Assembly (NCBI RefSeq): GCF_009830945.1
Contig: NZ_VWVV01000033.1
Coordinates: forward strand, 1-64,000
Direction: 5' to 3'
Length of the DNA stretch: 64,000 bases
DNA from: Nocardiopsis sp. FR4
GTDB taxonomy: Bacteria; Actinomycetota; Actinomycetes; Streptosporangiales; Streptosporangiaceae
Shown here: positions 1 to 8,189 of the stretch, in pieces
Layout of the letters: the number at the start of each line of letters is the position of its first letter
Numbering within the stretch: position 1 is the first letter of the stretch
Made by a program: the position numbers and the translations under genes
Notes under the pieces: generated by a model
Seen by the model: only the letters and a program-made list of their open reading frames with translations
What the model was told of the DNA's origin: nothing
Databases searched by the model: none

Positions 1-1
1 G

Positions 2-73
2 CTCTGGGCGATGCTGCGCGACGAGCGTCCCTACGTGGCGGCGCCTCCAGTGAAGCTGGCCACGGCTGCCTGA
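2..73 (+). CDS. C-terminal end of an IS110-like transposase (partial)
   Basis: An open frame enters from the left edge and ends at TGA 71-73. Its last residues include the run LWAMLRDERPY, which resembles the extreme C-terminus of IS110/IS116-family (DEDD) transposases. The following noncoding DNA has GGCTTGACAACTTCATTGGG at about 91-110, similar in style to the sequence that follows these genes in actinomycetes. Only 23 codons are visible, so the family call is tentative. Confidence 0.4.
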   Translation, partial: LWAMLRDERPYVAAPPVKLATAA

Positions 74-532
74 ACCGTTCACGGTCGGTCACCGCTCCGG
101 CTTGACAACTTCATTGGGAATCTCCTTATGTCACCGGTCGGACCATGGAAAGACCCTGTTCACGGAGGTACGCGTGGGGATGCGCGGAAGAACGAGGGCG
201 AGTAACACCGAAAGATCGGCAAACCGACCGTCTCGGGGGGAACACCGACTGTTCGGTTACCAGAAAATCTACCGGATGATCACGACACACGAAAGCGACC
301 GGAGCCCCCGGTCACAGAGGCGTACGTCTCCCGTAGGTGTGACTTCTCCGCCCCGCCGCACCGGCACGGGGATTTCTCGTTGAAAAAGCAACAAAAGCCA
401 TCTGAAGTCACATCTGAAACGTCCTCGATGCCGGAGAAAGCCGAAAACTCCGCGACCTGCACAACCCTTCCCCGGGCTTCCCCGCGCTCCGAATCCACGA
501 TATCCGAATACAGCCCTTTAGGCTGACCGAAA
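74..532. other. Intergenic stretch, probable IS end
   Basis: About 460 bases with no convincing gene. The first 50-60 bases probably belong to the 3' noncoding end of the insertion sequence to the left. The rest is less GC-rich than the coding DNA and lies downstream of the minus-strand PP2C-like gene. I see no clear terminator or RNA. Confidence 0.4.
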
Positions 533-1297
533 TCAGGTCTCCGCCGACCAGGCCAGCACCGTGGCGTCGTCGCGCACCTTGCCCCGCGGGTGGCGCAGCC
601 CCTCCGGGTCCGCGCGCTCCAGGTCCCGCACCCGGTCCACCAGGGCCCGGGGCCCCTTGTCCGAAACCAGGGCGAATGCCTGTCCCCAATCCAGGTCCCC
701 GAACACCTCGACCGCCCGGCCCGCCCCGTCGGTCATGGCCACGCAGCGGTCGGCGGCCAGGGTTCCGGTCAGCGCCTCGTCCGCGGCCCGCACCCGCGCC
801 CCCGCGGTCCAGAAACCCCCCGGCACGTTGCGCAGGGTCCGGACCGGGGCCGGAGGGCGGTCGGGCCGGGTCAGCGCGTTCCGGAGGTCGTCGAGCCGGG
901 TGTCGGCCACCACCCGCACCCCCTCCCCCTCCGGCGCCAGCAGCACGGAGTCGGACAGAACCAGGTACTCCAGCTCCCCCTCCCCCGCGCGGACCGCCAC
1001 GACCGTGGCCGACGGGGACTCCTGGTTCTCCAGGTCGCAGGTGTCGGCGTGCAGCGCCGAGGCCGAGGCGATCGCCCCGGCCAGCGCCTCGCGCAGCGGG
1101 AGCCCGGCGTCGGCCCCGGCCAGTAGCAGGGCGCCGAGGCGCCGGGTGTACCAGGCCACCCCGTGGGAGCAGCCGGTGTCCACGCCCGGCGGCGCGGTCG
1201 CCCCGTCCAGGACCACCGCGCTGGTCGCGGTCGCCGCGGCGAAGTCCTCGTTGGGGCGCTCGGGGTCCCCCGGGTCGGTGGCGATCAGGAACGGCAC
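533..1297 (-). CDS. PP2C-like serine/threonine phosphatase domain protein
   Basis: A 254-residue soluble protein. It carries PP2C-type landmarks: an early acidic DGAT motif (AVVLDGAT, about residue 30), a central block with SPSATVVAV then YLVLSDSVLL, the segment CVAMTDGAGRAVE near 180, and a late RDDATVLAW motif. In the PPM family these acidic residues bind the metal ions used to hydrolyse phosphoserine/threonine. The metal motifs are not canonical, so activity is uncertain. No signal peptide or membrane segment is visible. It starts at ATG 1297, just downstream of the narG remnant on the same strand, and its partner kinase is not in the window. Confidence 0.65.
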   Translation of the reverse strand: MPFLIATDPGDPERPNEDFAAATATSAVVLDGATAPPGVDTGCSHGVAWYTRRLGALLLAGADAGLPLREALAGAIASASALHADTCDLENQESPSATVVAVRAGEGELEYLVLSDSVLLAPEGEGVRVVADTRLDDLRNALTRPDRPPAPVRTLRNVPGGFWTAGARVRAADEALTGTLAADRCVAMTDGAGRAVEVFGDLDWGQAFALVSDKGPRALVDRVRDLERADPEGLRHPRGKVRDDATVLAWSAET

Positions 1298-1366
1298 GGA
1301 TCCCTCCTCGGCGCCGCGCGGACCGTCCGCGCGGCGCGCCCCCCACCTTCCCGGCCCGGGGACCGT

Positions 1367-1637
1367 TCACGCGCGGACCGGGCCCACCGACGGGTAGCCG
1401 GTGTGCTGGCCCCCAGGTGATGATCCCGTCCTTGACGTAGACCTTCCACGAGCAGGAGCCCGTGCCGTTGACGCCGTGCGTGGAGCGGACCTCCTTGTCG
1501 TGGCTCCAGCGCTCGCGGTAGAAGGCGTCGGCCCCGCGTCCCCCGGTGCGGTGCGGGGTGCGCAGGTCCGCGGAGACCTCGTCGGGAGCGAGGAAGCGGC
1601 GGGTTCTCAACAGGGACTCGGAGACCGGGCCGCCCAT
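1367..1637 (-). pseudogene. narG: Decayed N-terminal fragment of respiratory nitrate reductase alpha subunit
   Basis: Translation from ATG 1637 gives about 80 residues that match the start of NarG: SLLRTRRFLAPDEVSADLRT, then FYRERWSHDK, STHGVN-GTGSCSW and VYVKDGIITW. In NarG this segment binds the FS0 iron-sulfur cluster through His and Cys residues; here the first Cys of the HGVNCTGSC motif is Gly. Immediately after IITW the frame must shift by one base to continue as GQHTGYPSVGP, and then a stop (TGA 1369-1367) ends it. Roughly 1,100 residues of NarG are missing and no narHJI follows, so this is a relic, not a working enzyme. Confidence 0.8.
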
Positions 1638-2047
1638 GCCCGGCTCCCGGCCTTCGGGGGTTCGTGTGCGCGGATCGCGACGGGACACTGCGGGACCTCT
1701 CTCCTGCGGTGTCCGGGGACTGAGGGGGACCTGCTGTCTCCCCTCCAGTCCACCAAGAGGGGGGTGTCCCGGCTCAGTGCCGGGAGTCTCCGAAGGTCGG
1801 GGCCCCGGGGGGACGTTGGTCCCGGACCCGGGGCCCGTACGTCGCCCGGGTCGCCGCGGCCGCCTCACCTGGGACATGTGGAACGGGACCCCGGATGGGT
1901 AGGGGCACAATCCGACTTTTCGTTTATGCGGGCGATGCCGCGCCAGCCGCCACTGCGTGGGAGCGCGGCCTGCCCCGTGTCCGGAGAGCCGCCCCGCACA
2001 CAGGAGAACCCCCCAGGAGCGACAGACGAGAGGCGGATGGGCCCCCG
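1638..2047. other. Intergenic region upstream of the Stealth gene
   Basis: No gene seen. Long frames here are compositional shadows of GC-rich DNA. An AT-richer pocket lies at about 1905-1930 and could be a promoter for the Stealth gene, but I cannot define -35/-10 boxes. A purine-rich GAGAGGCGGA at about 2029-2038 may be its ribosome binding site. Confidence 0.3.
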
Positions 2048-3724
2048 ATGCCACAACTCCCCTACTACGTACGACGAGCCCGGCGCATCGCCAGGAGGAT
2101 GGTCCCCCTACCGGTCAAGAAGGCCTTCTTCCTCCCGGCCGCGTGGCGGCACCGGAGGCGGGAACCGGAACTCGTCGTGGCCGCCTACCGGCGCGAACCC
2201 GTGCTCGCCCGGCGGTGGACCGGGGGGCCCTTCAGCGTCGGGGAGTTCAGCGACCGGCAGACGAACCGCTTCGCCGACCTCCTGCGCGACCGCGGTGTCG
2301 GCTACTTCATCGTCCGCTCGGACAGCGCCTACCACCACGCGGTGGGCGTGTCCGAGGACGACCGGGGCGCCGTCATCTCCCTCCTGGCCGAGCACTACGT
2401 CCTGCGCGGCACCTATGCGCGGACCCGCAACGGCTACCGCCCCCTGACCCCCCGCCTGCTGCGCGGCTTCCGGCGGGCGCCGGTGATCCGGCTCGGGGAG
2501 CACGCGGTCGGCGACCGGGGCCCCGTGGTCGTGGGTCCGGCGCACGGCCTGACCGTGGAGTTCTGGGAGGAGGGCAGCCGGTTCCTGGAGCGGCCCGGGC
2601 ACGAGGAGAGGCTCGACGAGATGCGGGTCGTGGCACCCGAGCACGTCCTGCGGGACTCGCTCGTGGCACCGCAGCCCAACCCGGTCAGCGAGGTGATCCC
2701 CGGCGAGGCGCGCCGCCGGGCCCGGATCACGGTCGGCGGGCGCCCCCACCCCACCCTGAACGCCTTCACCTGGGACCTCGCCACCGACCTCACCTTCCCG
2801 GTCGACGCCGTCTACACCTGGGTGGACGGATCCGACCCGGTCTGGCGGGCCAAGCGGGACGCCTACCTGGGTGAGGGGGCGCCGTCCAACCCGGACGCCG
2901 CCTCGGACTCGCGCTACACCAGCCGGGACGAGCTGCGCTACTCCCTGCGCTCACTGGAGATGTTCGCGCCCTTCGTGCGCAACGTCTACGTCGTCACCGA
3001 CGGCCAGACGCCGCCGTGGCTGGCCACGGCCCACCCCCGGATCCGGGTGGTGGACCACAAGGAGATCTTCAACGACACCTCGGTGCTGCCGGTGTTCAAC
3101 TCGCACGCCATCGAGTCGCAGCTGCACCACATCGAGGGGCTGGCCGAGCACTACCTCTACCTCAACGACGACGTCTTCTTCGGCCGCCCCGCGCACCCCT
3201 CGCTGTTCTTCCACCCCAACGGGATCGCGAAGCTCAACCCGTCGCCCTACCGGTTCGGCCTGGGGGAGCCGAGCGAGGAGGACCAGCCCGTGGACGCCGC
3301 CGCCAAGCGCAACAGCGAGCTGTTGCGGGAGCGGTTCGGCCGGGTCCCCACCGCCAAGTTCAAGCACACGCCGATCCCGCAGCGCCGCTCGGTGCTCGAG
3401 GAGCTGGAGCGGGAGTTCCCCGAGGTGTTCCTGCGCACGGCGGCCTCGCGCTTCCGCCACCCGGACGACCACTCCATCCCGTCCTCGCTGCACAACTACT
3501 ACGCGCTGCTCACCGGCCGGGCGGTGGTCGGGGGGATGCGCTACACCTACCTCAACCTGGCCGATCCGGAGGCGGTGCGGGTACGGACCGAGGCCCTGCT
3601 GACCCACCGCAACTTCGACACCTTCTGCGTGAACGACACCAGTGAGCCGGAGGAGGAGGCCGTGCGCGAGGTGACGGAGTTCCTGCGCGACTACTTCCCC
3701 TTCCCCAGCGCCTTCGAGCGCTGA
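2048..3724 (+). CDS. Stealth-family sugar-phosphate transferase
   Basis: A 558-residue protein of the Stealth family (D-hexose-phosphate transferases that build phosphodiester-linked capsule or wall glycans). The four conserved regions are visible: CR1 VDAVYTWVDGSDPVW near 252, CR2 RDELRYSLRSLEMF near 295 with the following VYVVTDGQTP, CR3 HYLYLNDDVFFGRP near 370, and CR4 DHSIPSSLHNYYALLTG near 475. The first 250 residues are a basic, less conserved part without a signal peptide, so it is probably cytosolic or membrane-associated. ATG 2048 was chosen because the upstream frame is low-complexity shadow. It ends facing the L,D-transpeptidase gene across a hairpin. Acceptor and donor are unknown. 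Confidence 0.85.
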   Translation: MPQLPYYVRRARRIARRMVPLPVKKAFFLPAAWRHRRREPELVVAAYRREPVLARRWTGGPFSVGEFSDRQTNRFADLLRDRGVGYFIVRSDSAYHHAVGVSEDDRGAVISLLAEHYVLRGTYARTRNGYRPLTPRLLRGFRRAPVIRLGEHAVGDRGPVVVGPAHGLTVEFWEEGSRFLERPGHEERLDEMRVVAPEHVLRDSLVAPQPNPVSEVIPGEARRRARITVGGRPHPTLNAFTWDLATDLTFPVDAVYTWVDGSDPVWRAKRDAYLGEGAPSNPDAASDSRYTSRDELRYSLRSLEMFAPFVRNVYVVTDGQTPPWLATAHPRIRVVDHKEIFNDTSVLPVFNSHAIESQLHHIEGLAEHYLYLNDDVFFGRPAHPSLFFHPNGIAKLNPSPYRFGLGEPSEEDQPVDAAAKRNSELLRERFGRVPTAKFKHTPIPQRRSVLEELEREFPEVFLRTAASRFRHPDDHSIPSSLHNYYALLTGRAVVGGMRYTYLNLADPEAVRVRTEALLTHRNFDTFCVNDTSEPEEEAVREVTEFLRDYFPFPSAFER

Positions 3725-3739
3725 GGCGGGGCGGCACGC

Positions 3740-3780
3740 GGCCCGCGGGGGACGGCCACCGGACCGTCCGCCGCGGGCCC
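3740..3780. terminator. Hairpin terminator between convergent genes
   Basis: GGCCCGCGGGGGACGG pairs with CCGTCCGCCGCGGGCC (one mismatch) around an 8-base loop. It lies between the stops of the convergent Stealth and L,D-transpeptidase genes. No T-tract, as is common in actinomycetes. Confidence 0.6.
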
Positions 3781-3790
3781 GTACCCGGGG

Positions 3791-4516
3791 TCAGCGCACC
3801 AGGACGGTGGTGTGCACGTCCAGGCTGCCGCTCTCCCAGAGCCAGTCCATGGCGGCCAGGCTCACCCGGGCGCACCCCTTGGAGGCGGGCTCGGGCGGCA
3901 CGCTCGGGTAGCCGTGCACGGCGATGCCCCTGTTGAAGTACTTGGGCCGGTACAGCGCCCCGTAGGGCCCGGGGTCCCAGGAGTCCACCTCGCGGAAGAC
4001 GGTGTAGGTGCCGGTGGGGGTGGTGGCGATCCGCTCGGTGCCGTCCGAGGCCTCGTAGGGCTGGCCGGAGCCCGTGGAGGTGTTGACGATCCGCTCCACC
4101 TCGCCGCCGGAGACCACCAGCAGCAGTTGCCGGTCCAGGTCGATCTCCACCAGGTCCCCGGAGGAGGTCCGGGCCCCGGGGCGCACACCCTCGGCGAGGG
4201 CGGCCCGGGTGTCGGGGCCCACCACGCCGTCCCGGGCGATTCCGGCGGCCTTCTGCAGCGCCACCACGGCCTGCTCGGTGTGGAAGCCGAACTGGCCGTC
4301 CACACCGTCGATCCAGTAGCCCAGCTCGGTGAGGCGCTCCTGGACCGCGGACACCTCGGGTCCGGTGCTGCCCTGGCGCAGCTCGGGCCCGGCGCCGATC
4401 GAGGCGGCGGGCGCCGCGTGCGCGACCGGGGCCGCGACCAGGGCGAACACCGAGACCAGAGCCACGGCCAGGGCGACTGTCAGTTGTCGTACGGGGAGTA
4501 CTCGGGGGGTTGCCAT
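3791..4516 (-). CDS. Secreted L,D-transpeptidase with peptidoglycan-binding domain
   Basis: A 241-residue exported protein. Residues 1-35 form a signal peptide (basic start, long Ala/Val/Leu core, cleavage near AHA-AP). Residues about 48-108 are a PG_binding_1 domain (QGSTGPEVSAVQERL, then FGFHTEQAVVALQ). Residues about 120-240 are a YkuD catalytic domain with HGYPSVP (His201) and SKGCARV (Cys215), the conserved catalytic pair. The family makes 3-3 peptide crosslinks in peptidoglycan or attaches proteins to it. It is monocistronic, running toward the Stealth gene. Upstream, at 4554-4574, is a DnaA-box pair. Confidence 0.9.
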   Translation of the reverse strand: MATPRVLPVRQLTVALAVALVSVFALVAAPVAHAAPAASIGAGPELRQGSTGPEVSAVQERLTELGYWIDGVDGQFGFHTEQAVVALQKAAGIARDGVVGPDTRAALAEGVRPGARTSSGDLVEIDLDRQLLLVVSGGEVERIVNTSTGSGQPYEASDGTERIATTPTGTYTVFREVDSWDPGPYGALYRPKYFNRGIAVHGYPSVPPEPASKGCARVSLAAMDWLWESGSLDVHTTVLVR

Positions 4517-4553
4517 ACGCTTCCTTTACCCACCGCGCCCGCACTTCTCCCCG

Positions 4554-4574
4554 TTCTCCACAGCCTGTGGACAA
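4554..4574. promoter_or_regulatory. Inverted DnaA-box pair
   Basis: TTCTCCACA and TGTGGACAA face each other across three bases. The second is the perfect complement of the actinomycete DnaA box TTGTCCACA. The core TCCACAGCCTGTGGACAAC recurs exactly at 38955-38973. Known as a DnaA box by sequence only; binding is inferred. Confidence 0.5.
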
Positions 4575-4606
4575 CATCTCGCCCACCGCCCCGGAGGAAG
4601 GGCTCG

Positions 4607-5128
4607 TCAGGCGTCGATCACCCCGACGACGTCGACGTCCACCCGGCGCACGGCCAGGCCGAACCGCCTCCGGTCGCACGCGCGCATCGCGGCGCGCACC
4701 TGGTCGGCGGACTCGGGCACGGGCGCGCCGGACCGCGCCCACGCGGTGGCCGAAACCGCGATCCCCCGTCCTCCGGCTCGACCCGCAGTGCCCCACCACC
4801 ATGTCGGGGACCGCGTCCGCAGCGGCGCGCAGCGCGGCGGCCACCGCGCGGGGGCCAAGGCGGGTGCCGCCGGGGCGGTAGGACTCGGCCTCCTCCCGGC
4901 AGTGCGGGCAGTCGGGCCCGCGCCCGCGTCGGCCCCGGATTCGAGGAAGGGCGCCAACGGCGCCCCGCAGGGCAGGCTGCCGACGTCACCGCACTCCTCG
5001 TCCCGGCCGCTCCGGTCCTCCTTCTCCATGGTTCGTGCCCGGATCTGGCTCTCGGCCTTCTACGCGTTCCGGCCGCCGTCGCCCCGGCCCTCCTCCGGGG
5101 AACCGCCGCCCGGTCGGTCTACCGCCAT
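4607..5128 (-). pseudogene. Frameshifted Asp23/Gls24-like gene (copy A)
   Basis: This is a broken paralogue of the intact Asp23-like gene at 7291-7848. It starts at ATG 5128, which overlaps the sigma factor stop in ATGGCGGTAG exactly as in the intact pair. The first frame stops after about 22 codons. Related segments then appear in other frames: LPCGAPLAPFLES, PDCPHCREEAESYR (cf. CEHCRAQAEELR), AAADAVPDMVVGHC (cf. SVEAVPGVVVGRC) and finally FGLAVRRVDVDVVGVIDA (cf. LGLPVARLDIDVVDLDD) up to TGA 4607. At least three frame changes are needed, so it cannot make a full protein. Confidence 0.75.
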
Positions 5129-5694
5129 GGTCGGAGCTCCTCCACGAGATGGGTGCGGGCGCGGTGGATCCGGCCGCGGACCGCGCCCGGGGTGGCGCCC
5201 ACGAGTTCGGCGATCTCCTCGTACCCCAGCCCCTCCATCTCCCGGAGCACCCAGCAGACGCGCTGCGGCGGCGGCAGCTCGGCCAGGGCGCGCAGGAGGG
5301 CCTCGCGCAGCCCCTGGGCCAGGGCCTGCTCCACCGGCCCGGCCTCCCGGGCGAACGGCTCCCGTTCCCCGATGGGCTCGACGCGCCTGCGGGCGCGCAC
5401 GGCGTTGAGCGCGCGCCGCCCGACCGTGCGGTACAGCCAGGCCGCGAAGGTGCGCGGTTCGTCGAGTTCGGGCAGCTTGCGCCAGACGGTGACCAGCGCC
5501 TCCTGGGCCACGTCCAGGGCTTCCGCGGGATCGGCCACGATCCGCAGCGCGAACCGGAAGACGGTGTCCTGGTACCTGCGGACGAGGATCTCGAAGGCGC
5601 GCTCGTCCCCGTCCTGGGCACGTTCGACCAGCACGGTCTCCGGGAGTTCGGTGTCAGCGAGCACGGGTCGGACGGAACCCACCTCCGCGGCCAT
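5119..5694 (-). CDS. ECF-type RNA polymerase sigma factor (copy A, intact)
   Basis: A 191-residue sigma-70 family protein of ECF size. Region 2 spans about residues 22-95 (VLVERAQDGDERAFEILVRR, YQDTVFRFALRIV, DVAQEALVTVWRKLPEL, TFAAWLYRTVGRRALNAVR). Region 4 spans about 130-185 with the helix-turn-helix LPPPQRVCWVLREMEGLGYEEIAELVGATPGAVRGRIHRAR. It directs RNA polymerase to a small stress regulon. It overlaps the broken asp23-like copy A by 10 bases, showing it was once part of a two-gene operon. The intact Asp23-like partner is now the one at 7291-7848, whose own sigma gene is destroyed. Confidence 0.9.
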   Translation of the reverse strand: MAAEVGSVRPVLADTELPETVLVERAQDGDERAFEILVRRYQDTVFRFALRIVADPAEALDVAQEALVTVWRKLPELDEPRTFAAWLYRTVGRRALNAVRARRRVEPIGEREPFAREAGPVEQALAQGLREALLRALAELPPPQRVCWVLREMEGLGYEEIAELVGATPGAVRGRIHRARTHLVEELRPWR

Positions 5695-5862
5695 TGGTCA
5701 CTCTGAGTGAAACAGTAACCGCGAAGAGCGCGAAACTTGCTACCCGACGACATTCGGTACGTGTCCCACATCACATGCGTTACACCGTGAGGCGGGGCCT
5801 ACTTCGTGTGTCTTCCCTACGTCAACACTTTTCGCACAACATCCCCTCATATCACCGAGCGC

Positions 5863-6345
5863 ATGGAGCACATGGAAAACGTCGGCCTGTACACGAACGA
5901 GACGAGGGAGGGGCGGAGCGGGGACGGCGCCGAGCGCGCGGTACGCACCCTGCGCGCCCGGCAGCCCGCGGCCCTCACGGTCAGCATCATCGTCGCCTCC
6001 GTGGTGGCGGCGGTGGCGGTGGCGGAGATCATCACCACCCTGGCGGGCAGCCCCCTGCACAACCGGGTGTGGGACTGCGCCGCAAGCCACGGCCACGACG
6101 GCGCCCACGCGGGCCCGGAGATGCTGATCGCGACCTCGGTACTCATGGCCCTGGGCCTGTCCGTGCTGGTGATCGCCCTCCTCCCCGCACGCGGGGACTG
6201 GCTGGCGCTGCGCACCGACGGCCGACGCCCCGCCGACGGCGTGTCCGTCCGCCCCCGGAACGGGGAGTACGGGAACCCCGGCGCCGGACGGGCGCCGGGC
6301 GACACCGGTACCGCGCCGGGGCCCCGAGGACTCAGGGAGCGCTGA
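5863..6345 (+). CDS. DUF6286-like two-helix membrane protein of the Asp23 cluster
   Basis: A 160-residue protein with two hydrophobic helices: LTVSIIVASVVAAVAVAEII (about 36-60) and MLIATSVLMALGLSVLVIAL (about 87-108), the second followed by a short Gly/Pro-rich cytosolic-looking tail. Small proteins of this type (DUF6286) sit beside asp23/amaP genes in actinobacteria. Starts at ATG 5863 or ATG 5872; an upstream ATG at 5806 reads through non-conserved sequence. It is divergent from the sigma gene. Its role is unknown; membrane anchoring of the stress complex is an inference from neighbours. Confidence 0.6.
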   Translation: MEHMENVGLYTNETREGRSGDGAERAVRTLRARQPAALTVSIIVASVVAAVAVAEIITTLAGSPLHNRVWDCAASHGHDGAHAGPEMLIATSVLMALGLSVLVIALLPARGDWLALRTDGRRPADGVSVRPRNGEYGNPGAGRAPGDTGTAPGPRGLRER

Positions 6346-7198
6346 CCGGGCGCGGGCCCGCGCGCAGCGAGGCCGCGACGTGGACCAGGGCCCGGCAGCG
6401 GGCGAACTCCACCGGGGTGAAGGGCACATCGTGCCTGCGGACGGTCAGGACCGCGCCGTCGGGAGCGGGAAGGGTCATGGCCGTCCCGGACAGCTCCTCC
6501 CGGGCCATCCCCTCCGGGGGCCCGGGGGTCCGGCGCACGTCCTGTGCCGCCGCGAGCAGCAGCAGGGAGCGCTCCAGGGTCGCGGAGCCGCCGACCAGGG
6601 CACTGACCAGGGTGAGTGTGCGGCTGGTGGTGTCGCTGAGCTCGTGCACGTCGGCGCGGCGCACGGCGGCGTCGCGCCCGCCCGCCTCCCGCACGGCGGT
6701 GTGCAGGGCACCCGCGCCCAGGTGCGCGGGAGCGCTCACGAAGAACTCGTCGATGGCGTCGGTCCCGGTCGGGTGCACCTGCATGAGCCTGATGTCGACT
6801 CCCAGGGCGGCGAACCGCGTGGTGAGCGCGGCCAGTCCTCCGGGCACGTCGGAGACCGTGACCCGGACACTCCACAGCAGGTCGTCGGGCGAGGCCGCGA
6901 CCACGGGGGCGGCGGCCGGAGCGGTGGGAGCGCCGTCCCGGGCGGTGTGGGAAGCGGAGTCGCGACGGCGGCGGACGGCGGTCCGGTGGCGGTGCCACCG
7001 GTGGGCCGCGGAGACCGCGAGCAGGAACAGGCCGACGGCGATCAGGAGGCTGACCCCGGCGTCGCTGTGCCCGAGGGAGAGCACCACCAGGTGCGCCGCT
7101 CCGGCGGCGAGGAGCAGTGTGCCCAGTTCGAGCACCTCCCGGCCGAAGAATCCGTGTCGGTGGTCGTGGGTTCCGTGGTGGCCTTCGGAAACGTCCAT
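6332..7198 (-). CDS. Membrane-anchored ACT domain protein
   Basis: A 288-residue protein. Two N-terminal membrane helices (LGTLLLAAGAAHLVVLSLG about 25-45; VSLLIAVGLFLLAVSAA about 48-65) follow a His-rich start (HHGTHDHRH). After a charged linker, residues about 110-175 form an ACT-like fold (LWSVRVTVSDVPGGLAALTTRFAALGVDI), which in other proteins binds amino acids. The remaining part is a DUF found in actinomycete homologues. It ends 14 bases inside the convergent DUF6286-like gene. Ligand and role are unknown. Confidence 0.6.
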   Translation of the reverse strand: MDVSEGHHGTHDHRHGFFGREVLELGTLLLAAGAAHLVVLSLGHSDAGVSLLIAVGLFLLAVSAAHRWHRHRTAVRRRRDSASHTARDGAPTAPAAAPVVAASPDDLLWSVRVTVSDVPGGLAALTTRFAALGVDIRLMQVHPTGTDAIDEFFVSAPAHLGAGALHTAVREAGGRDAAVRRADVHELSDTTSRTLTLVSALVGGSATLERSLLLLAAAQDVRRTPGPPEGMAREELSGTAMTLPAPDGAVLTVRRHDVPFTPVEFARCRALVHVAASLRAGPRPVSAP

Positions 7199-7290
7199 GC
7201 CCGCGACGGTGTCAGGCCGACGTTGCGCGCGTGCTGCGTTCCGTGACGAGACGGTAACGACGGAGCGTGACGCCGGTCACGGAGCGCGGT

Positions 7291-7848
7291 TCAGCGCCCC
7301 CGGGCGGAGTCGTCCAGGTCGACGACGTCGATGTCCAGCCGGGCGACGGGCAGCCCCAGACGCCGCTCGACCAGGGAGCGCATGGCGCGCCGCGCGGCGC
7401 CGGCGGCGTCGGGGATGGGCAGCCCGACCGCGACGCGCGCCGTGACCCGCACGAAGAGCCCCTCACCGGTCTGCTCCACCCGGCAGCGGCCGACCACGAC
7501 CCCGGGTACGGCCTCCACGGAGGCGCGCAGCATGGCGGCCACGGCCGACTCCCTGACCTCGGTGCCGCCCGGCCCGGTGCCGCCCAGCACGATGGTGCGC
7601 TCCGAGCGCCGCTCGGAGCGCACCGCGCGCATGACGTCGGTGAGCAGCCCGGAGGGCGCGGTGACCTCCTCCTCGCCGTCCCGGCGCACCGCGGTGACGA
7701 GGGGCCGCAGCTCCTCCGCCTGGGCCCGGCAGTGCTCACAGGTCCTCTCGTGTCCGGTGAGTTCGCCGGACGTCATGTGGCGGAGGAGTGCGTCCACCGT
7801 GTTGCCGCAGGGCAGTCGGTCGTGGTCGTCGGACGGTTCTACCGCCAT
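7291..7848 (-). CDS. Asp23/Gls24-like protein with zinc-finger-type N-terminus (copy B, intact)
   Basis: 185 residues. The N-terminal third has HERTCEHCRAQAEE (about 33-46), which with LPCGNTVDALLRH resembles the His/Cys arrangement of zinc-binding anti-sigma factors. The C-terminal part (ESAVAAMLRASVEAVPGVVV, RVEQTGEGLFVRVTARVAVG, LGLPVARLDIDVVDL) follows the Asp23/Gls24 pattern of envelope stress proteins. The start codon lies within the stop of a sigma gene (ATGGCGGTAG), so translation was coupled. That sigma gene (7839-8140) is now deleted internally. The protein may instead partner the sigma factor at 5119-5694. An anti-sigma role is inference. Confidence 0.7.
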   Translation of the reverse strand: MAVEPSDDHDRLPCGNTVDALLRHMTSGELTGHERTCEHCRAQAEELRPLVTAVRRDGEEEVTAPSGLLTDVMRAVRSERRSERTIVLGGTGPGGTEVRESAVAAMLRASVEAVPGVVVGRCRVEQTGEGLFVRVTARVAVGLPIPDAAGAARRAMRSLVERRLGLPVARLDIDVVDLDDSARGR

Positions 7849-8140
7849 GACTTCAGCGCCTCCACGAGACGGGTGCGCGCGCGGTGAACGCGTCCACGCA
7901 CAGCGGTCGGGGTCGTGTTGACGATCTCGGCTATCTCTTCACAACCCAATCCTTCCGTTTCGCGCAGAACCCAGCAGATCCGCTGCGGGCCCGGGTTCGC
8001 GCGCCAACAGCCGCTCCTCGTCCTCCACCGGTGCCAACGGTGTCCTGGTGCCCGCGGACGAGTTCCTCGAACGCCCGGTCGTCCCCGTCCCGGGCGCGCT
8101 CCACGAGCACGCTCAGCGGAAGTGCGGTGTCCCTGTGCAT
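7839..8140 (-). pseudogene. Sigma factor with large internal deletion (copy B)
   Basis: From ATG 8140 the frame reads LPLSVLVERARDGDDRAFEE and VRGHQDTV, matching the start of the intact sigma factor at 5119-5694. It then leaves frame, and the other end reads PQRICWVLRETEGLGCEEIAEIVNT then RVHRARTRLVEALKSWR, matching sigma region 4. About 90 residues covering most of region 2 and the linker are missing, including the promoter -10 recognition helices. The stop overlaps the asp23 copy B start. The deletion is too large to be a sequencing error. Confidence 0.8.
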
Positions 8141-8189
8141 CGGTTGGTGCGGCCGTCCCTCCCCAGTACACACGCAGAGTACAACTACT

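Noticed and set aside
408..2054. Long minus-strand frame of 548 codons
   Set aside because: Mostly Arg/Gly/Pro shadow of the PP2C gene; only the short NarG-like part at 1367-1637 is meaningful.
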